The notes: generated by a model not told the origin, from the letters alone. Positions 11,987 through 22,034 are shown, counted from the stretch's first letter. The stretch: 64,000 nt of DNA from Mycoavidus sp. HKI (GCF_020023735.2 NZ_CP076444.2:883501-947500); one strand, 5' to 3'. Numbers and translations are program-made.

Positions 11987-14900
11987 ATGTTTAAACCCAT
12001 TAATGCAGTATCGATTCAAAAAACTCAGCCTATTCAACAGGCACTCATCCCCGCCAACTCTAGCTCTAGCGAACCTACGCGAGCTACCCCTGAGACGGAA
12101 AAAGAGACTCTCCCGGCAAATACGACTCAGCCCAATTCAGCCACTGCGCCAAGCCGCCGCAAGCCGCCTCCCAACGCTCATCTATCCGACACGATCTTAA
12201 ATCAAACCGTGCGCGAGGCTCTCCAAGCTCGGTTGGGCAAGACAATTCAACCCAGCCCCCAGCGACAGAGCGGCCTCACCATACGGATGATTCTCAATAA
12301 AGTCACAGGAGGGATGCCATCTCAGCCCGATCAAATTGTTAAGATCGCAGGACAGCCTGCAGAAATGGCATACGCCTATGCCAACGATACCCCCTACTGG
12401 GGGTACAGTTTTCTCAACAGTAACCGCATTGTATTGACAACGGGTACGCCTATTTTTGGCGCTGACGGCGGTCTTGAATCACTATGTGTATCCGAAGGCC
12501 AGATTACGATCCGCTATGGCACGCAGCTCAAGTCATTTAAACAACTGGATTTAATTGCCGGCACGATCAACATAGAAGGCGAAATACAAGCGAATAAAAT
12601 TCACTTGCTGAGCGGAGCTAACCAAGTCAATTATACCAACGGCGCCTGGACAAATGCCTATCCAGCTGGCCCGCAGCCACTCGATCAAAAGCCCAGTCGA
12701 GGTGGGCTGACTTTGACCCAACAGGCCAAAGTATGCGCTGATAGCGAGCTCTCGCTTTCAAGCTCAGGTTGTTTACTCAATCAGGGTACATTAGAAACAA
12801 AAGGAGATATTTCACTTAAGGCGAGATCCCTAGAGAATCACGCAAGCGCTTTGATCGACGGACGATTTCTAACGCTGACACTACACGATCAGCTCAAAAA
12901 CCGCGGGGTAATCCAAGGCAGCGCTGTGGTTATTGATACGCAGCACCTTATCAATGATGGCACCGAGGATACGGACGAGCATCAAGCTGGTGCAATATTG
13001 GCGCGCCGCCAGCTTACCATCGGAGCGCAGACGCTACATAACCAAGAACATGGCTTAGTGCATAGCGATGGCGAATTGGCAATCGGCGGTACCCTCAATG
13101 CCCAGGGCAAAGCAAAAGGTTCAGTACAGAGCCTAACCAATGCCACATCTTCTACGATTGAGTCTAGAGGGAAGCTCTTGATTCACGCTAAACATTTGGA
13201 CAATCCAAATGGGCAAATCACAGCGAGTTCGGATCTTGTTCTGAACAATCAAACGCTCAACAATATGTGGGGCCATATAGAAGTCAATGGAGATCAAAGC
13301 GTATTGGATGTACAAGCAAATACGCTTGACAATACCTCAGGCCGACTCATTCATACCGGTACAGGGCAGGCTCAGATTGTAGCTCACGATTCGATTGTAA
13401 ACCGCAATTCTGAAAGGGTAAAAGGGGCAGGTTCAATCAGTGGTAAAGGCCCTGTTACCATCACCGCTCCTCAAATATCAAATGATGAGGGGGGGACATT
13501 TTTTTCGAACCAATCGCTCAAAATAAAAGCTGCCATCCTTTTGGAAAATCAAGGCACCTTGCACGGTAGGGATCACGTCTGGATCGAGGCTGGAGGGATA
13601 CGCAACGGTGTAAGTCAAGAGCCTGAGGAGTCTGAAGAACCTGAAATGGCTCTATTGAGCGCATTGACTCAATTAACTAACCAATTAAGCAGGATGATAC
13701 AAGAGTCTCTTCTGCCGAATGAGTTTAAGAAACTCGAGTATTTGATTACTGGCAATACGATTTCAATAAGCGCGCATGATGGCTTGATCAATACAAATGC
13801 CGTGATCTTCGCACAAAACAGCCTCGAGATCGGTGTCAAGAGCCTTAACAATTTCGAACAAAGTGTGCTCTATAGTGGCGGTAATCTGGCTATTGGCGGT
13901 CAGCTTGATACTCAACTCAAAGTAAAGGGCGTCAGTGAACATGTTTTCAATTATGGATCAACGATAGATGCGCTAGGCGACCTTGTGATCAATTCAGAAA
14001 CGTTGCTCAATGCAAACAGGAAGTTCAAGACTAAAGAACAGGTCATCGAAGAGCGAGAAATACACGAATGTCATGATCAGCATACCAACCAACGCTACGA
14101 TGGATCTCAAATCGGATGGCATGGTGACGTAGGGGGCCTTTACCGAGTGCACCACTCCGGTACAGAAGTGTTTTGTTTTACTAACTATAACTTTACCCGT
14201 CGTGTGTCAACGACCGTGGTCACGCACAGCGAACCCGGTAAAATTCAAGCGGGTGGGGCGATCCGCTTATCGGGAGCGGTCATTAATGATAAAAGCCGGA
14301 TTATTGCAGGGGGAGCGCTCAGTGACCCCGAAGGTGGACCAGCTCAGATTGATAACCGTGATGCCAACGGTCAGCGTGTCACGACCGATCAGGGAACATC
14401 GCAATGGTCAGACAGAGACTGGCATGGTGGCATGTTCAGTCGGGGCTGGACTCGTGATTGGAGCGGGCACGTACCCTACCATCCCGCTCCGGTGATAGAA
14501 CACCACAATCTGAATGTAGCCGTCTATCAACAACACACCGCGGTTGACCAGCAAGCGCCCTCTACAGCGCTAGTGTTGAGCACCTCTGCCCTAACCAGCA
14601 GCAGCCCTTTCTTAAATAGTGGCTTACAGCACTTTCAGTTCGATCCTGATCGAGCGTATCTAATTCAAACCGATCCCCGTTTTACGCGTAACAGCGATAC
14701 CGTTTCTAGCAATTTCTTGCTGAATTTACTCAATCTAGACCCCCAACGCGTCCCCAAGCGCTTAGGGGATGGCTTTTATGAACAGCAACTGATTCGCGAT
14801 CAAATTATTGGTTTGACAGGTCACTATTATCTATCCGGTTATCGAAACCCAATTGCTGAATTCAAAGCGTTAATGCATAGAGGCGCGAACTGGGCCAAAC

Positions 14901-17900
14901 AGCACCATCTAATACTGGGCATAGAGCCCACGCCGCAGCAAATTGCCGCCTTAAGCGCGAGCCCAGTCTGGCTGGTGAACCAAAGCGTTAAATTACCCGA
15001 CGGCTCAGAACAGACGGTCCTGACGCCCAAAGTCTATCTCGCTAAAAGAGATGCCAGTCCAGTTCCGCTGGGCGGCTCGCTGATTTCAGCCAACGCCATT
15101 GAACTGCACAGCGATCGCCCATTTAAAAATGCCGGCACGATGATCAGCCGCGGCAAGATGGCTCTCACTGCACGCAATATTGATAACCAGCGCGGCGCAA
15201 TTGTCAGCTTGGACACCCTATCGATGCAGGCGAGCCATAACATCGATAGCCGCGCTGGCCAGTTGATTGCCGTCAAAAAAATGACTTTAAAAGCCGGACA
15301 GAATCTTCACCTGCAGAGCCAAACCCATACGACCCATGCAGCCAGTGGTAGCCAGACAATGCTGGATGGCGTCACCGAAGTTCGAGCCAAGCAATTGGAC
15401 GCGTATGCCGAGTCGGATATTCATTTGGCCGCGACTCAAATCAAGGTGGCTGAAAACGCCCGTTTAGAAGCTAGAGGTGACCTCACACTAGGTACCGCCA
15501 CGGTAGGTGCTCAGCACCAATTAGCCTGGGACGAACGCAATGACTTAAGCCTAAGCAGAAAAACAGAAATCGGCACGCAAATTGAAACGGGCGGTTCACT
15601 TGAACTTAAGGCGGGTCGGGATATCCATGCGGCTGGCGCTTATGTGAATGCTGGAAAAGGACTTTCTGTCAAAGCGGATCGAGATATTAACGTGGAGGCA
15701 GCCTATGAAGAGACGGATTTTGAGGAATCTCATTATCATGAATCGAGCACTGTATTCTCTTCTTCGAGTGAATTAACGCAAAACAAACTGTATAGAAAAC
15801 AAGCATTGAGCAGTACCTTATCCGGGGGCACGGTACAGATAGAAGCCGGACATGACCTGAATATCATGGGCTCAAACGTGATCGGGATGCACGATGTGGA
15901 TCTCCATGCAGCCAACAATATCAAGCAAAAAGCTGTCGAGCAGGCTGAGAGAGGCCAGCACTATTCCGTTAAAGAACGCTCAGGCTTATTAGATAGCGGG
16001 AAATTCGGAGTGACGGTGGGCACGCGGACACAAAAAGACGCTCAAGAAAATGAGCACACGCCCCAGATGGGCTCGGTGATAGGCAGCGTATCTGGCCATG
16101 TTAGAGCCGTTGCCGGCCATGAATACGAGCAAAGCGGCAGTCAGCTGGTTGTGCCGACAGGCGATATCCAGATTCAAGCGGGCAAGGCCAAGATCGATGC
16201 GGCCTATGAGCAGGGCCGGGTCTGGCAGCGTAGTGAATGGCAGCAATCGGGTTTGACGGTTTCGGTCAGTGCGCCCGTGCTTGCAGCGGCGCAAACGAAT
16301 CAGCAGATGTTGCAGGCCAGTACCCAGGTCGGTGATCCACGGATGCAGGCGTTGGCGGCAGGCGCAGGTGCACTGGCGATGAAAAATGCCTACGATGCGA
16401 TCCAGGCGGATCCCAAAGCGGTGGGTGGCGCGACAGTGAGCGCCATGATTGGCGAAGATCGTTATGAAACAGAGCAGACGCAGCTGAGCAAGACGGCGCT
16501 GAACAGCACACTGGCGGCAGGTGGGAATATATCGATCCAGGTCAGTGGATTAGGAGAAGAGTCCACGCTGGATCTGATTGGTGCCCGCATAGAAGCCAAA
16601 CAGGATATTACGCTTAACGTAGAAGGTCGACTGAATGTGGAAGCTGCGCCGAATAGCTTGATTGAGCAGAGTCAGCAGCAGAGCCGGAGTTTTGCAGTGG
16701 GGATGGCAACAACGCTTGGCCGCCAGAACTCAGTGGGGGCCTCGCTGGCGGTGAGCGTTGGGCATGGCCATGCAGATGGAGCGCAACTCAGCTATACGCC
16801 AACCTTGATCCAAGCGGGTGGCAAGCTGACGCTCAAGGCACAAAGCGATGTGCGCCTAAAAGGCGCGCAGATGGCTGGAGAGCAGGTTAAAGCGCAGATT
16901 GAGGGGGATCTTGAAATAGAAAGTGTGCAAAACACGGCGACTTACCATAGCCACTCTCAAAATATCAGTGGCAGCGTAACAGCAGGTCCTGTCTCAGCGG
17001 CCAGCCTGCATTTCTCGCAACGTAGGATGGACAGTCATTATCTGAGCGTGGAGGAACAGGTGGGGATTCAGGCGGGAGAGGGAGGTTTTCAGATAACCGT
17101 TAAGGGTGATACGAAGCTTGTCGGTGGCGTGATTGCAGGGGCTGAACAGGCAGTGCGGGCAGGGAGGAACACCCTGATGACAGGAACCCTGCAACAGACT
17201 GATCTGACGAATCAAGCGAGCTATGATGCAAGCAGTATCAGTTTAGGTGGAGGGTACAGTCAAAGTGGCAAAGGGGTGGGCTCGAAGCAATCAGGAGAAG
17301 TGACAACGCCTGCTCATAGCGGCAATCAGCTGGCGAGCCGGGGTGGCATGAGTGCTGCGATACCGATTGTGATGAGTGCCTCTGGTCAGGCGCAGTCCAC
17401 AACCCGCAGTGCGATTAGTGGTGCGGAGATTGTGATTACGGATGAGGCCCGGCAAATGGAACTGACGGGGCACAGTGCGGCAGAGACAATTGCAGACCTA
17501 AACCGTCATCCGGCACAGAGTCATCAAACGTTAGCGCCGATTTTTAACCGGGCTGAGATTGAGGCTAGCTTTGATATCGTCAATGCATTAGGTCGGGAAG
17601 CGGGTACCTTTATCGTCAATAGAGCCCGGGAAGCGGATCATAAGATTGAGCGGGCCAAAAATATAGAGACGCTGGCCAATGATGAGTTCATGCCTGTAGC
17701 GCAGCAGCAGGAATTGCTGGAAACCGCGGCTGAGTTACGGGCGCAGGCGCAGACCTTGAATAAGCAATGGGGAGCAGGAGGCACCTACCGTCGCATCGTC
17801 ACTGCGCTGACGGCAGCGGCATCGGGCAATGTGACTGGGACGACCGCGCAATTCACCCAGGCAGCAGCGCTCAACTACTTGCAAAGCCTCGGTGCCGAAA

Positions 17901-18934
17901 AAATCAAGTATATTGCAGATAGCCTGCATGATGAAACGGTGCGTGCCGCCCTGCATGGGGCATTGGCTTATGGCGGCGCAGTCGCACGGGGGCAATCGGG
18001 TGGCTCAGCGGCCTTGGGCGCGAGTGCAAGTGTATTGGTGAATACTCTGCTAGGTCCTGTAGAAGGCGTGTCTGAAGAGGAGAAAGACGCGCGTAAGAAT
18101 ATAGTCACTAGCCTAGTGGCGGGGCTTGCGGATGCAGGAGGGGTTGATGCGACATCCGCGCAGCATGCGGCGCAGATTGAAACAGAAAATAATGCCATGG
18201 TGCTGGCAGCACCGTTAGTGGTAACCCCACCTGGACTCGCTTTATTAGGCTTATTAGGCGCAGTGGCTGCAGGTGCGGTGGTGACGAAAGGAGCCATGGA
18301 TTTTTATGAAGAGTATAAAAAGCGGGCAACAAATACCGAGCAGCCTGGAGAGGACGGTAATCAGTTAGTGCAACCGCCTCCGCCGCCGATGATAACGCTG
18401 ATAGAACCAGAGCAGCCGCCCCATCTTCCCGGCATGGCATGGCATCAGGATGAAGAAGTGCGGCTTGAAGGCATGCCTAATCAATCTGGAGAGCATATCG
18501 TTCAGCCTTTGATAACACCAAATCAATCTGGAGAATATACGGTAACGCCTTTGATAACGCCGATTGCTGAAGCGCCGGGGAAACTCGAGAATGTGCTTTT
18601 TAGCGAAAATAATAATAGTCGAAAGAACGTTCTAGATAAACCTTTACTTAATTATGCGCCTACTCCTAAACACGATAAATTAGTTGGATGGGGAAGTAGA
18701 ATGGATCTGAGTGATGCAGAAGCAAAGGAAGTGTTGGACAATTCAATTCAAAGCGGTAAGCAAAGATATGGATTGCGTAATGGGCAGATGTATGAGTTTC
18801 AGCCAGATAACGTGGGCGGATGGCATGGCTACCCTATTCAAGGAGCTGGGATTCCCGTCGATGTGCTTCGGCAATTCTCTGCCCAAGGTTTTATTAGCAA
18901 ACCTGAATACAAGAAATTACTTAAAGGAAAATGA
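11987..18934 (+). CDS. CdiA/filamentous haemagglutinin-like giant toxin protein
   Basis: A 2315-residue protein of the two-partner-secretion/contact-dependent inhibition type. Residues about 1-65 are Pro/Ser/Thr-rich and disordered, with no hydrophobic signal peptide. Residues about 95-215 match the TPS domain (ILNKVTGG, IVLTTGTP, HLLSGANQV), but the usual NPNGI-type motif is replaced (YANDTPYWGY). Haemagglutinin repeats follow (many DISLKARSLEN, LDNTSGRL units), then a YLIQTDPRFT block near 900 and a long repeat region to about 1850. Near 2065 an ETENN motif sits where CDI proteins carry the VENN-type boundary, followed by a hydrophobic helix, a Pro-rich linker and a C-terminal variable domain (about 2225-2315; WHGYPI, VLRQFSAQGFISKPEYKKLL) that I do not recognise. 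No cdiB partner is in the window. It overlaps the next gene by 4 bases. Confidence 0.85.
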   Translation: MFKPINAVSIQKTQPIQQALIPANSSSSEPTRATPETEKETLPANTTQPNSATAPSRRKPPPNAHLSDTILNQTVREALQARLGKTIQPSPQRQSGLTIRMILNKVTGGMPSQPDQIVKIAGQPAEMAYAYANDTPYWGYSFLNSNRIVLTTGTPIFGADGGLESLCVSEGQITIRYGTQLKSFKQLDLIAGTINIEGEIQANKIHLLSGANQVNYTNGAWTNAYPAGPQPLDQKPSRGGLTLTQQAKVCADSELSLSSSGCLLNQGTLETKGDISLKARSLENHASALIDGRFLTLTLHDQLKNRGVIQGSAVVIDTQHLINDGTEDTDEHQAGAILARRQLTIGAQTLHNQEHGLVHSDGELAIGGTLNAQGKAKGSVQSLTNATSSTIESRGKLLIHAKHLDNPNGQITASSDLVLNNQTLNNMWGHIEVNGDQSVLDVQANTLDNTSGRLIHTGTGQAQIVAHDSIVNRNSERVKGAGSISGKGPVTITAPQISNDEGGTFFSNQSLKIKAAILLENQGTLHGRDHVWIEAGGIRNGVSQEPEESEEPEMALLSALTQLTNQLSRMIQESLLPNEFKKLEYLITGNTISISAHDGLINTNAVIFAQNSLEIGVKSLNNFEQSVLYSGGNLAIGGQLDTQLKVKGVSEHVFNYGSTIDALGDLVINSETLLNANRKFKTKEQVIEEREIHECHDQHTNQRYDGSQIGWHGDVGGLYRVHHSGTEVFCFTNYNFTRRVSTTVVTHSEPGKIQAGGAIRLSGAVINDKSRIIAGGALSDPEGGPAQIDNRDANGQRVTTDQGTSQWSDRDWHGGMFSRGWTRDWSGHVPYHPAPVIEHHNLNVAVYQQHTAVDQQAPSTALVLSTSALTSSSPFLNSGLQHFQFDPDRAYLIQTDPRFTRNSDTVSSNFLLNLLNLDPQRVPKRLGDGFYEQQLIRDQIIGLTGHYYLSGYRNPIAEFKALMHRGANWAKQHHLILGIEPTPQQIAALSASPVWLVNQSVKLPDGSEQTVLTPKVYLAKRDASPVPLGGSLISANAIELHSDRPFKNAGTMISRGKMALTARNIDNQRGAIVSLDTLSMQASHNIDSRAGQLIAVKKMTLKAGQNLHLQSQTHTTHAASGSQTMLDGVTEVRAKQLDAYAESDIHLAATQIKVAENARLEARGDLTLGTATVGAQHQLAWDERNDLSLSRKTEIGTQIETGGSLELKAGRDIHAAGAYVNAGKGLSVKADRDINVEAAYEETDFEESHYHESSTVFSSSSELTQNKLYRKQALSSTLSGGTVQIEAGHDLNIMGSNVIGMHDVDLHAANNIKQKAVEQAERGQHYSVKERSGLLDSGKFGVTVGTRTQKDAQENEHTPQMGSVIGSVSGHVRAVAGHEYEQSGSQLVVPTGDIQIQAGKAKIDAAYEQGRVWQRSEWQQSGLTVSVSAPVLAAAQTNQQMLQASTQVGDPRMQALAAGAGALAMKNAYDAIQADPKAVGGATVSAMIGEDRYETEQTQLSKTALNSTLAAGGNISIQVSGLGEESTLDLIGARIEAKQDITLNVEGRLNVEAAPNSLIEQSQQQSRSFAVGMATTLGRQNSVGASLAVSVGHGHADGAQLSYTPTLIQAGGKLTLKAQSDVRLKGAQMAGEQVKAQIEGDLEIESVQNTATYHSHSQNISGSVTAGPVSAASLHFSQRRMDSHYLSVEEQVGIQAGEGGFQITVKGDTKLVGGVIAGAEQAVRAGRNTLMTGTLQQTDLTNQASYDASSISLGGGYSQSGKGVGSKQSGEVTTPAHSGNQLASRGGMSAAIPIVMSASGQAQSTTRSAISGAEIVITDEARQMELTGHSAAETIADLNRHPAQSHQTLAPIFNRAEIEASFDIVNALGREAGTFIVNRAREADHKIERAKNIETLANDEFMPVAQQQELLETAAELRAQAQTLNKQWGAGGTYRRIVTALTAAASGNVTGTTAQFTQAAALNYLQSLGAEKIKYIADSLHDETVRAALHGALAYGGAVARGQSGGSAALGASASVLVNTLLGPVEGVSEEEKDARKNIVTSLVAGLADAGGVDATSAQHAAQIETENNAMVLAAPLVVTPPGLALLGLLGAVAAGAVVTKGAMDFYEEYKKRATNTEQPGEDGNQLVQPPPPPMITLIEPEQPPHLPGMAWHQDEEVRLEGMPNQSGEHIVQPLITPNQSGEYTVTPLITPIAEAPGKLENVLFSENNNSRKNVLDKPLLNYAPTPKHDKLVGWGSRMDLSDAEAKEVLDNSIQSGKQRYGLRNGQMYEFQPDNVGGWHGYPIQGAGIPVDVLRQFSAQGFISKPEYKKLLKGK

Positions 18935-19443
18935 TGTACAAGCTCGACTTGAAGATTACAAAGCTAGACCCTAGCCAATATATTGACCCCCCTTCTGAAG
19001 ACGAAGTGTATGCAGATATTTCCCTCGACGTTTTATTAGATGAAGGGAAAATATTTAATATATTCAAAATTAGATGGGATGTAATGTGCTTATTGAAATG
19101 GATTATTGAGAACAAGGAGTCTATTATTTCTGAACCTCCATTGAATTTAATTAAGAGTGATTTTTCAATTGCATATGGAATTTGGAATTTTTATGATCTG
19201 GCCGATCTAGATAATGTGAGAGATTCAGACATGGATTTGGTATTCGATTATAAAACTCGCCACGGATTAATATTTGCTTTGCGCGGAGTTGACATAAATA
19301 ATGTCTATATTGGTCAGGCAGTCAAAGGTTATGAAATATCGTACTCCAATGACAATAATCATTGGTCTTATATGGTAGATTTGCCGGAATTTATCACATC
19401 TGTTGAAAATTATTATACAAAACTAAAAAATGAACAATCATGA
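18931..19443 (+). CDS. Putative cognate immunity protein
   Basis: A 170-residue acidic, probably soluble protein of no family I recognise. It starts inside the toxin stop codon (ATGA overlap; a second ATG follows at 18934), the classic toxin-immunity coupling of cdiA/cdiI pairs. It has no signal peptide or membrane segment, as expected for an antitoxin that neutralises a toxin in the cytoplasm. Its base composition is more AT-rich than the flanking core genes. The function is inferred from position, size and overlap only. Confidence 0.6.
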   Translation: MMYKLDLKITKLDPSQYIDPPSEDEVYADISLDVLLDEGKIFNIFKIRWDVMCLLKWIIENKESIISEPPLNLIKSDFSIAYGIWNFYDLADLDNVRDSDMDLVFDYKTRHGLIFALRGVDINNVYIGQAVKGYEISYSNDNNHWSYMVDLPEFITSVENYYTKLKNEQS

Positions 19444-20084
19444 CGGAGATCTCTAACAGCCAATGTAACACAGGGCAAATAGCGCAGAACAAATTGAAGG
19501 GAAAAATACTCAGCAAGTACAACCTGTCCGCCGCCGATGTTCACGTCCATGAAGCTGCAACAGTTGTTCCAGATTTCAGGCGGAGCGTGGCATCAGGATG
19601 AAGAAGTGCTGCTTGAAGGCATGCCTAATCAATCTGGAGCGCATATCGTTCAGCCTTTGGCAAGGCCAAGAGAGGTTCAATCAGCAGGTAATGTGATGGA
19701 GACGCCGATTGCCGAAGGGTTAGATATATTTGACACGGTTATTTTTAGTAAGGGGGTGAAAGCCAATAGAGACAAGGATTATGTGCCGAATGCAGGTTCT
19801 GTGGATAATATGGAGCAGTTTTTTAATAAAACAGAGTTTGGTAAGGAAATGAAGCGCGTGACTATTCCTACTAACGAGTTCTATCATGGAGAGAGAATAT
19901 ACAGAGCAACTGACGAAATTGGAGATGAAATAAAAGATGGTGATTTGATGTATTTAGATAAGCACATAAAAATCATTTAGAGGTATATACTAGGAATAGA
20001 ATTTCCAGAAACGTTTTAAATCTTGATGGAACAATTAATCGAGATAAAACGCGAAAGGTAGAGGGTAGAAGATTGATAAAGTAA
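19444..20084 (+). pseudogene. Displaced (orphan) CdiA-CT toxin module, frameshifted
   Basis: An open frame runs 19537-19980. Its residues 17-42 (AWHQDEEVLLEGMPNQSG...) repeat the linker just before the toxin domain of the main protein, and the DNA at 19588-19663 is nearly identical to 18440-18515, the pattern of a displaced CdiA C-terminus. The toxin part ends prematurely at 19980, right after an A-run (ATAAAAATC). Reading on in another frame restores HLEVYTRNRISRNVLNLDGT and continues to a stop at 20082-20084. One base missing from the A-run explains this. The restored YLDKH...HLEVY pattern resembles the catalytic segment of colicin E3-type ribonucleases (YEWDSQHGELEGY), a tentative match. 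The native 5-prime end of the module is lost, so it needs recombination into the main gene to be expressed as a toxin. Confidence 0.65.
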
Positions 20085-20094
20085 AGGGGATGTA

Positions 20095-20886
20095 ATGTTG
20101 GATTTTAATAAATTTAAAGCGCGTTTAATTGAATTTCTTCAATCTCATGGTTTGACATATGCTGATCTGAAGACTACGCATAAAAGAACTGGATATGCGT
20201 CGTATATTGCTTGGAGAGCTGACTATAACAAATCTTTTAAGAGGGATTTTGAAAAAATAGAGAGAGCGATCGAGCTATATAATAAAGCACTATCAAAAAA
20301 AGATATGCTGGCAGCTAAGGCAGGCCTGATGGATGCATATTTAAGAATGGGGTCATTGGCAAGTAGTCCATTCGATGCAATTTCACACGATTTAACAAGA
20401 GTGCTTAATAATAAACGTTTCAATTGGCCTTCTTTTAAAAAAGGTTACACTATTCCAAGCAAATATTTTCATAAAGAAAAAAATGAAATTGCTCAAGAAG
20501 GATTGGTAAATTTGAATATAATTAGAAACATCTTGATGGACTTAGTTCGGTCTCATGGTGTGAAGGATGAGGAGTTAGAGCGCGTGGATAAACGAACGGG
20601 GCATTTAATATGGGGCATCAACCTAAAAAGTGACTTTAATCAAATTTTCAATGAGAAATTGTTAGCTTTGCAAATTGCCTTTGATGTATATGAAAAAGCA
20701 TCTATACAAAAGGACTGGCGAGCAGTTCGAGCAATTCTTCAAAGAATTAGGTTAATAAGTTTTCAATTTTATAATTTTGCTAGTGCAATTAGAAAGGCGC
20801 TAGTAAATGCCTGCTCAGATGAACGTTTTGGGCCCGATTTCCCGGAAGATTATAAAGTGCCAGCGCACTATAACTATAAAGAATAA
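20095..20886 (+). CDS. Putative immunity protein, copy 1 (internally duplicated)
   Basis: A 263-residue helical protein directly after the orphan toxin. Its two halves are homologous to each other: residues 2-125 (LDFNKFKARLIEFLQSHGL ... FNWPSFKKGYTIPSKYF) align with 137-262 (LVNLNIIRNILMDLVRSHG ... FGPDFPEDYKVPAHYNY). It has a paralogue 48 bases downstream. I do not recognise the family; the role as the orphan toxin's immunity protein is inferred from position and cytoplasmic character. Confidence 0.6.
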   Translation: MLDFNKFKARLIEFLQSHGLTYADLKTTHKRTGYASYIAWRADYNKSFKRDFEKIERAIELYNKALSKKDMLAAKAGLMDAYLRMGSLASSPFDAISHDLTRVLNNKRFNWPSFKKGYTIPSKYFHKEKNEIAQEGLVNLNIIRNILMDLVRSHGVKDEELERVDKRTGHLIWGINLKSDFNQIFNEKLLALQIAFDVYEKASIQKDWRAVRAILQRIRLISFQFYNFASAIRKALVNACSDERFGPDFPEDYKVPAHYNYKE

Positions 20887-20933
20887 GCCTGATAAGGCAA
20901 TGGGTAGAAGATTAAGGAAATAAAATAAAAATC

Positions 20934-21725
20934 ATGTTAGATTTTAATAGATTCAAAGCATGTCTTATGGAATTTCTTCAAACTCATGGTTTGACATATG
21001 CTGACCTGAAGGCTTCACACAAAAAAACTGGGTTTTCAATATGGCATATAAATTGGAAAAGTGATTTGAATGATGATTTCAAAGAAGATTTGGATTTATT
21101 AAAGAACGCAATTGATTTATATGATAGAGCCTTATCAGAAAAAGATGTGTTGGCTGCTAAGGCAGGTCTTATGAGTGCTTCTATAAGAACTCTCGATTTG
21201 TCAACCAGTTCATTCTGGTCAATTTCACATGATTTAACAAAAATACTTAATAATAAGAATTTTAATTGGCCCTCTATTGGCAGAAGTTATGCTATTCCAA
21301 AGGAGTATTTGGATAAAGGAATAAGTGAAATTGATCAAAAAGAATTAGTTGATTTAAATAGAATTCAAAAAATTCTGATAGATTTAGTCAGATCTCATGG
21401 CGTGACAGATGAAGAATTAAAGCGTGTAAACAAGCGAGCAAAGCGTTTAATATGGGGTATCGACCTGAACAGCGACTTCAATAAAATCTTCTATGAAAAG
21501 CTGCTAGCTTTGCAAATAGCTTTTGATGGATATGAAAAAGCATCCATACAAAATGACCGGCGAGCCGCTCGAGCGATTCTTCAGAGGATCAGGTTGATCA
21601 ACTTTCAGCTCTATCATTTCTTAAGCGCGATTAGAATAGCGTTAGTCAGGGTCTCGGTAGGTGAACGCTTTTGGCCTTCTTTCCCAGAAAATTATAAAAT
21701 ACCTGCGCATTATAATTATAAATAA
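20934..21725 (+). CDS. Putative immunity protein, copy 2 (tandem paralogue)
   Basis: 263 residues, the same length and two-half architecture as the preceding gene and clearly its paralogue (MLDFNRFKACLMEFLQTHGLTYADLK versus MLDFNKFKARLIEFLQSHGLTYADLK). The DNA just before it (GGTAGAAGATTAAGGAAATAA, 20900-20920) mirrors the last codons of the orphan toxin (GRRLIK stop) that precede copy 1, so the duplicated unit included the toxin tail. The rest of that second toxin has been lost. Function is inferred only. Confidence 0.6.
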   Translation: MLDFNRFKACLMEFLQTHGLTYADLKASHKKTGFSIWHINWKSDLNDDFKEDLDLLKNAIDLYDRALSEKDVLAAKAGLMSASIRTLDLSTSSFWSISHDLTKILNNKNFNWPSIGRSYAIPKEYLDKGISEIDQKELVDLNRIQKILIDLVRSHGVTDEELKRVNKRAKRLIWGIDLNSDFNKIFYEKLLALQIAFDGYEKASIQNDRRAARAILQRIRLINFQLYHFLSAIRIALVRVSVGERFWPSFPENYKIPAHYNYK

Positions 21726-21738
21726 GTCATCAAGCATA

Positions 21739-22034
21739 AATGGCTTGCCTTTAAAGCACGAGACCCAGAAACGCTCGAACAAGACATCAATTACGTCCTG
21801 AATCATTTCGGATCCATTTATAGATTTAATTGTGCATAATGACTTAAAGAAATTTTGAGAGAAGCACCTCGCTTGGTGGCGGAATATGGAGGAAATCCAA
21901 ATTACTGGAGTAAAGTTGCAAGTAGAAGTTACCAGACCATTAATAGCGTTGATAAAACCCAGTTTGAAATTAATGCATACTGGAATAAAATTACAGGTCA
22001 ATTGGTGGAGGCAAAAACAATTATAAAAAGGTAA
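21739..22034 (+). pseudogene. Remnant of another toxin C-terminus
   Basis: Two open pieces on the plus strand, broken by a stop: KWLAFKARDPETLEQDINYVLNHF... from about 21740, then APRLVAEYGGNPNYWSKVAS ... NAYWNKITGQLVEAKTIIKR ending at a stop at 22032-22034. The latter has the look of the C-terminus of Burkholderia polymorphic/CDI toxins (GGNPxxW ... YWxNxxTGQxVExKT). There is no start codon or upstream toxin linker, so it is a scrap of a third module. The family match is from memory and tentative. Confidence 0.5.
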
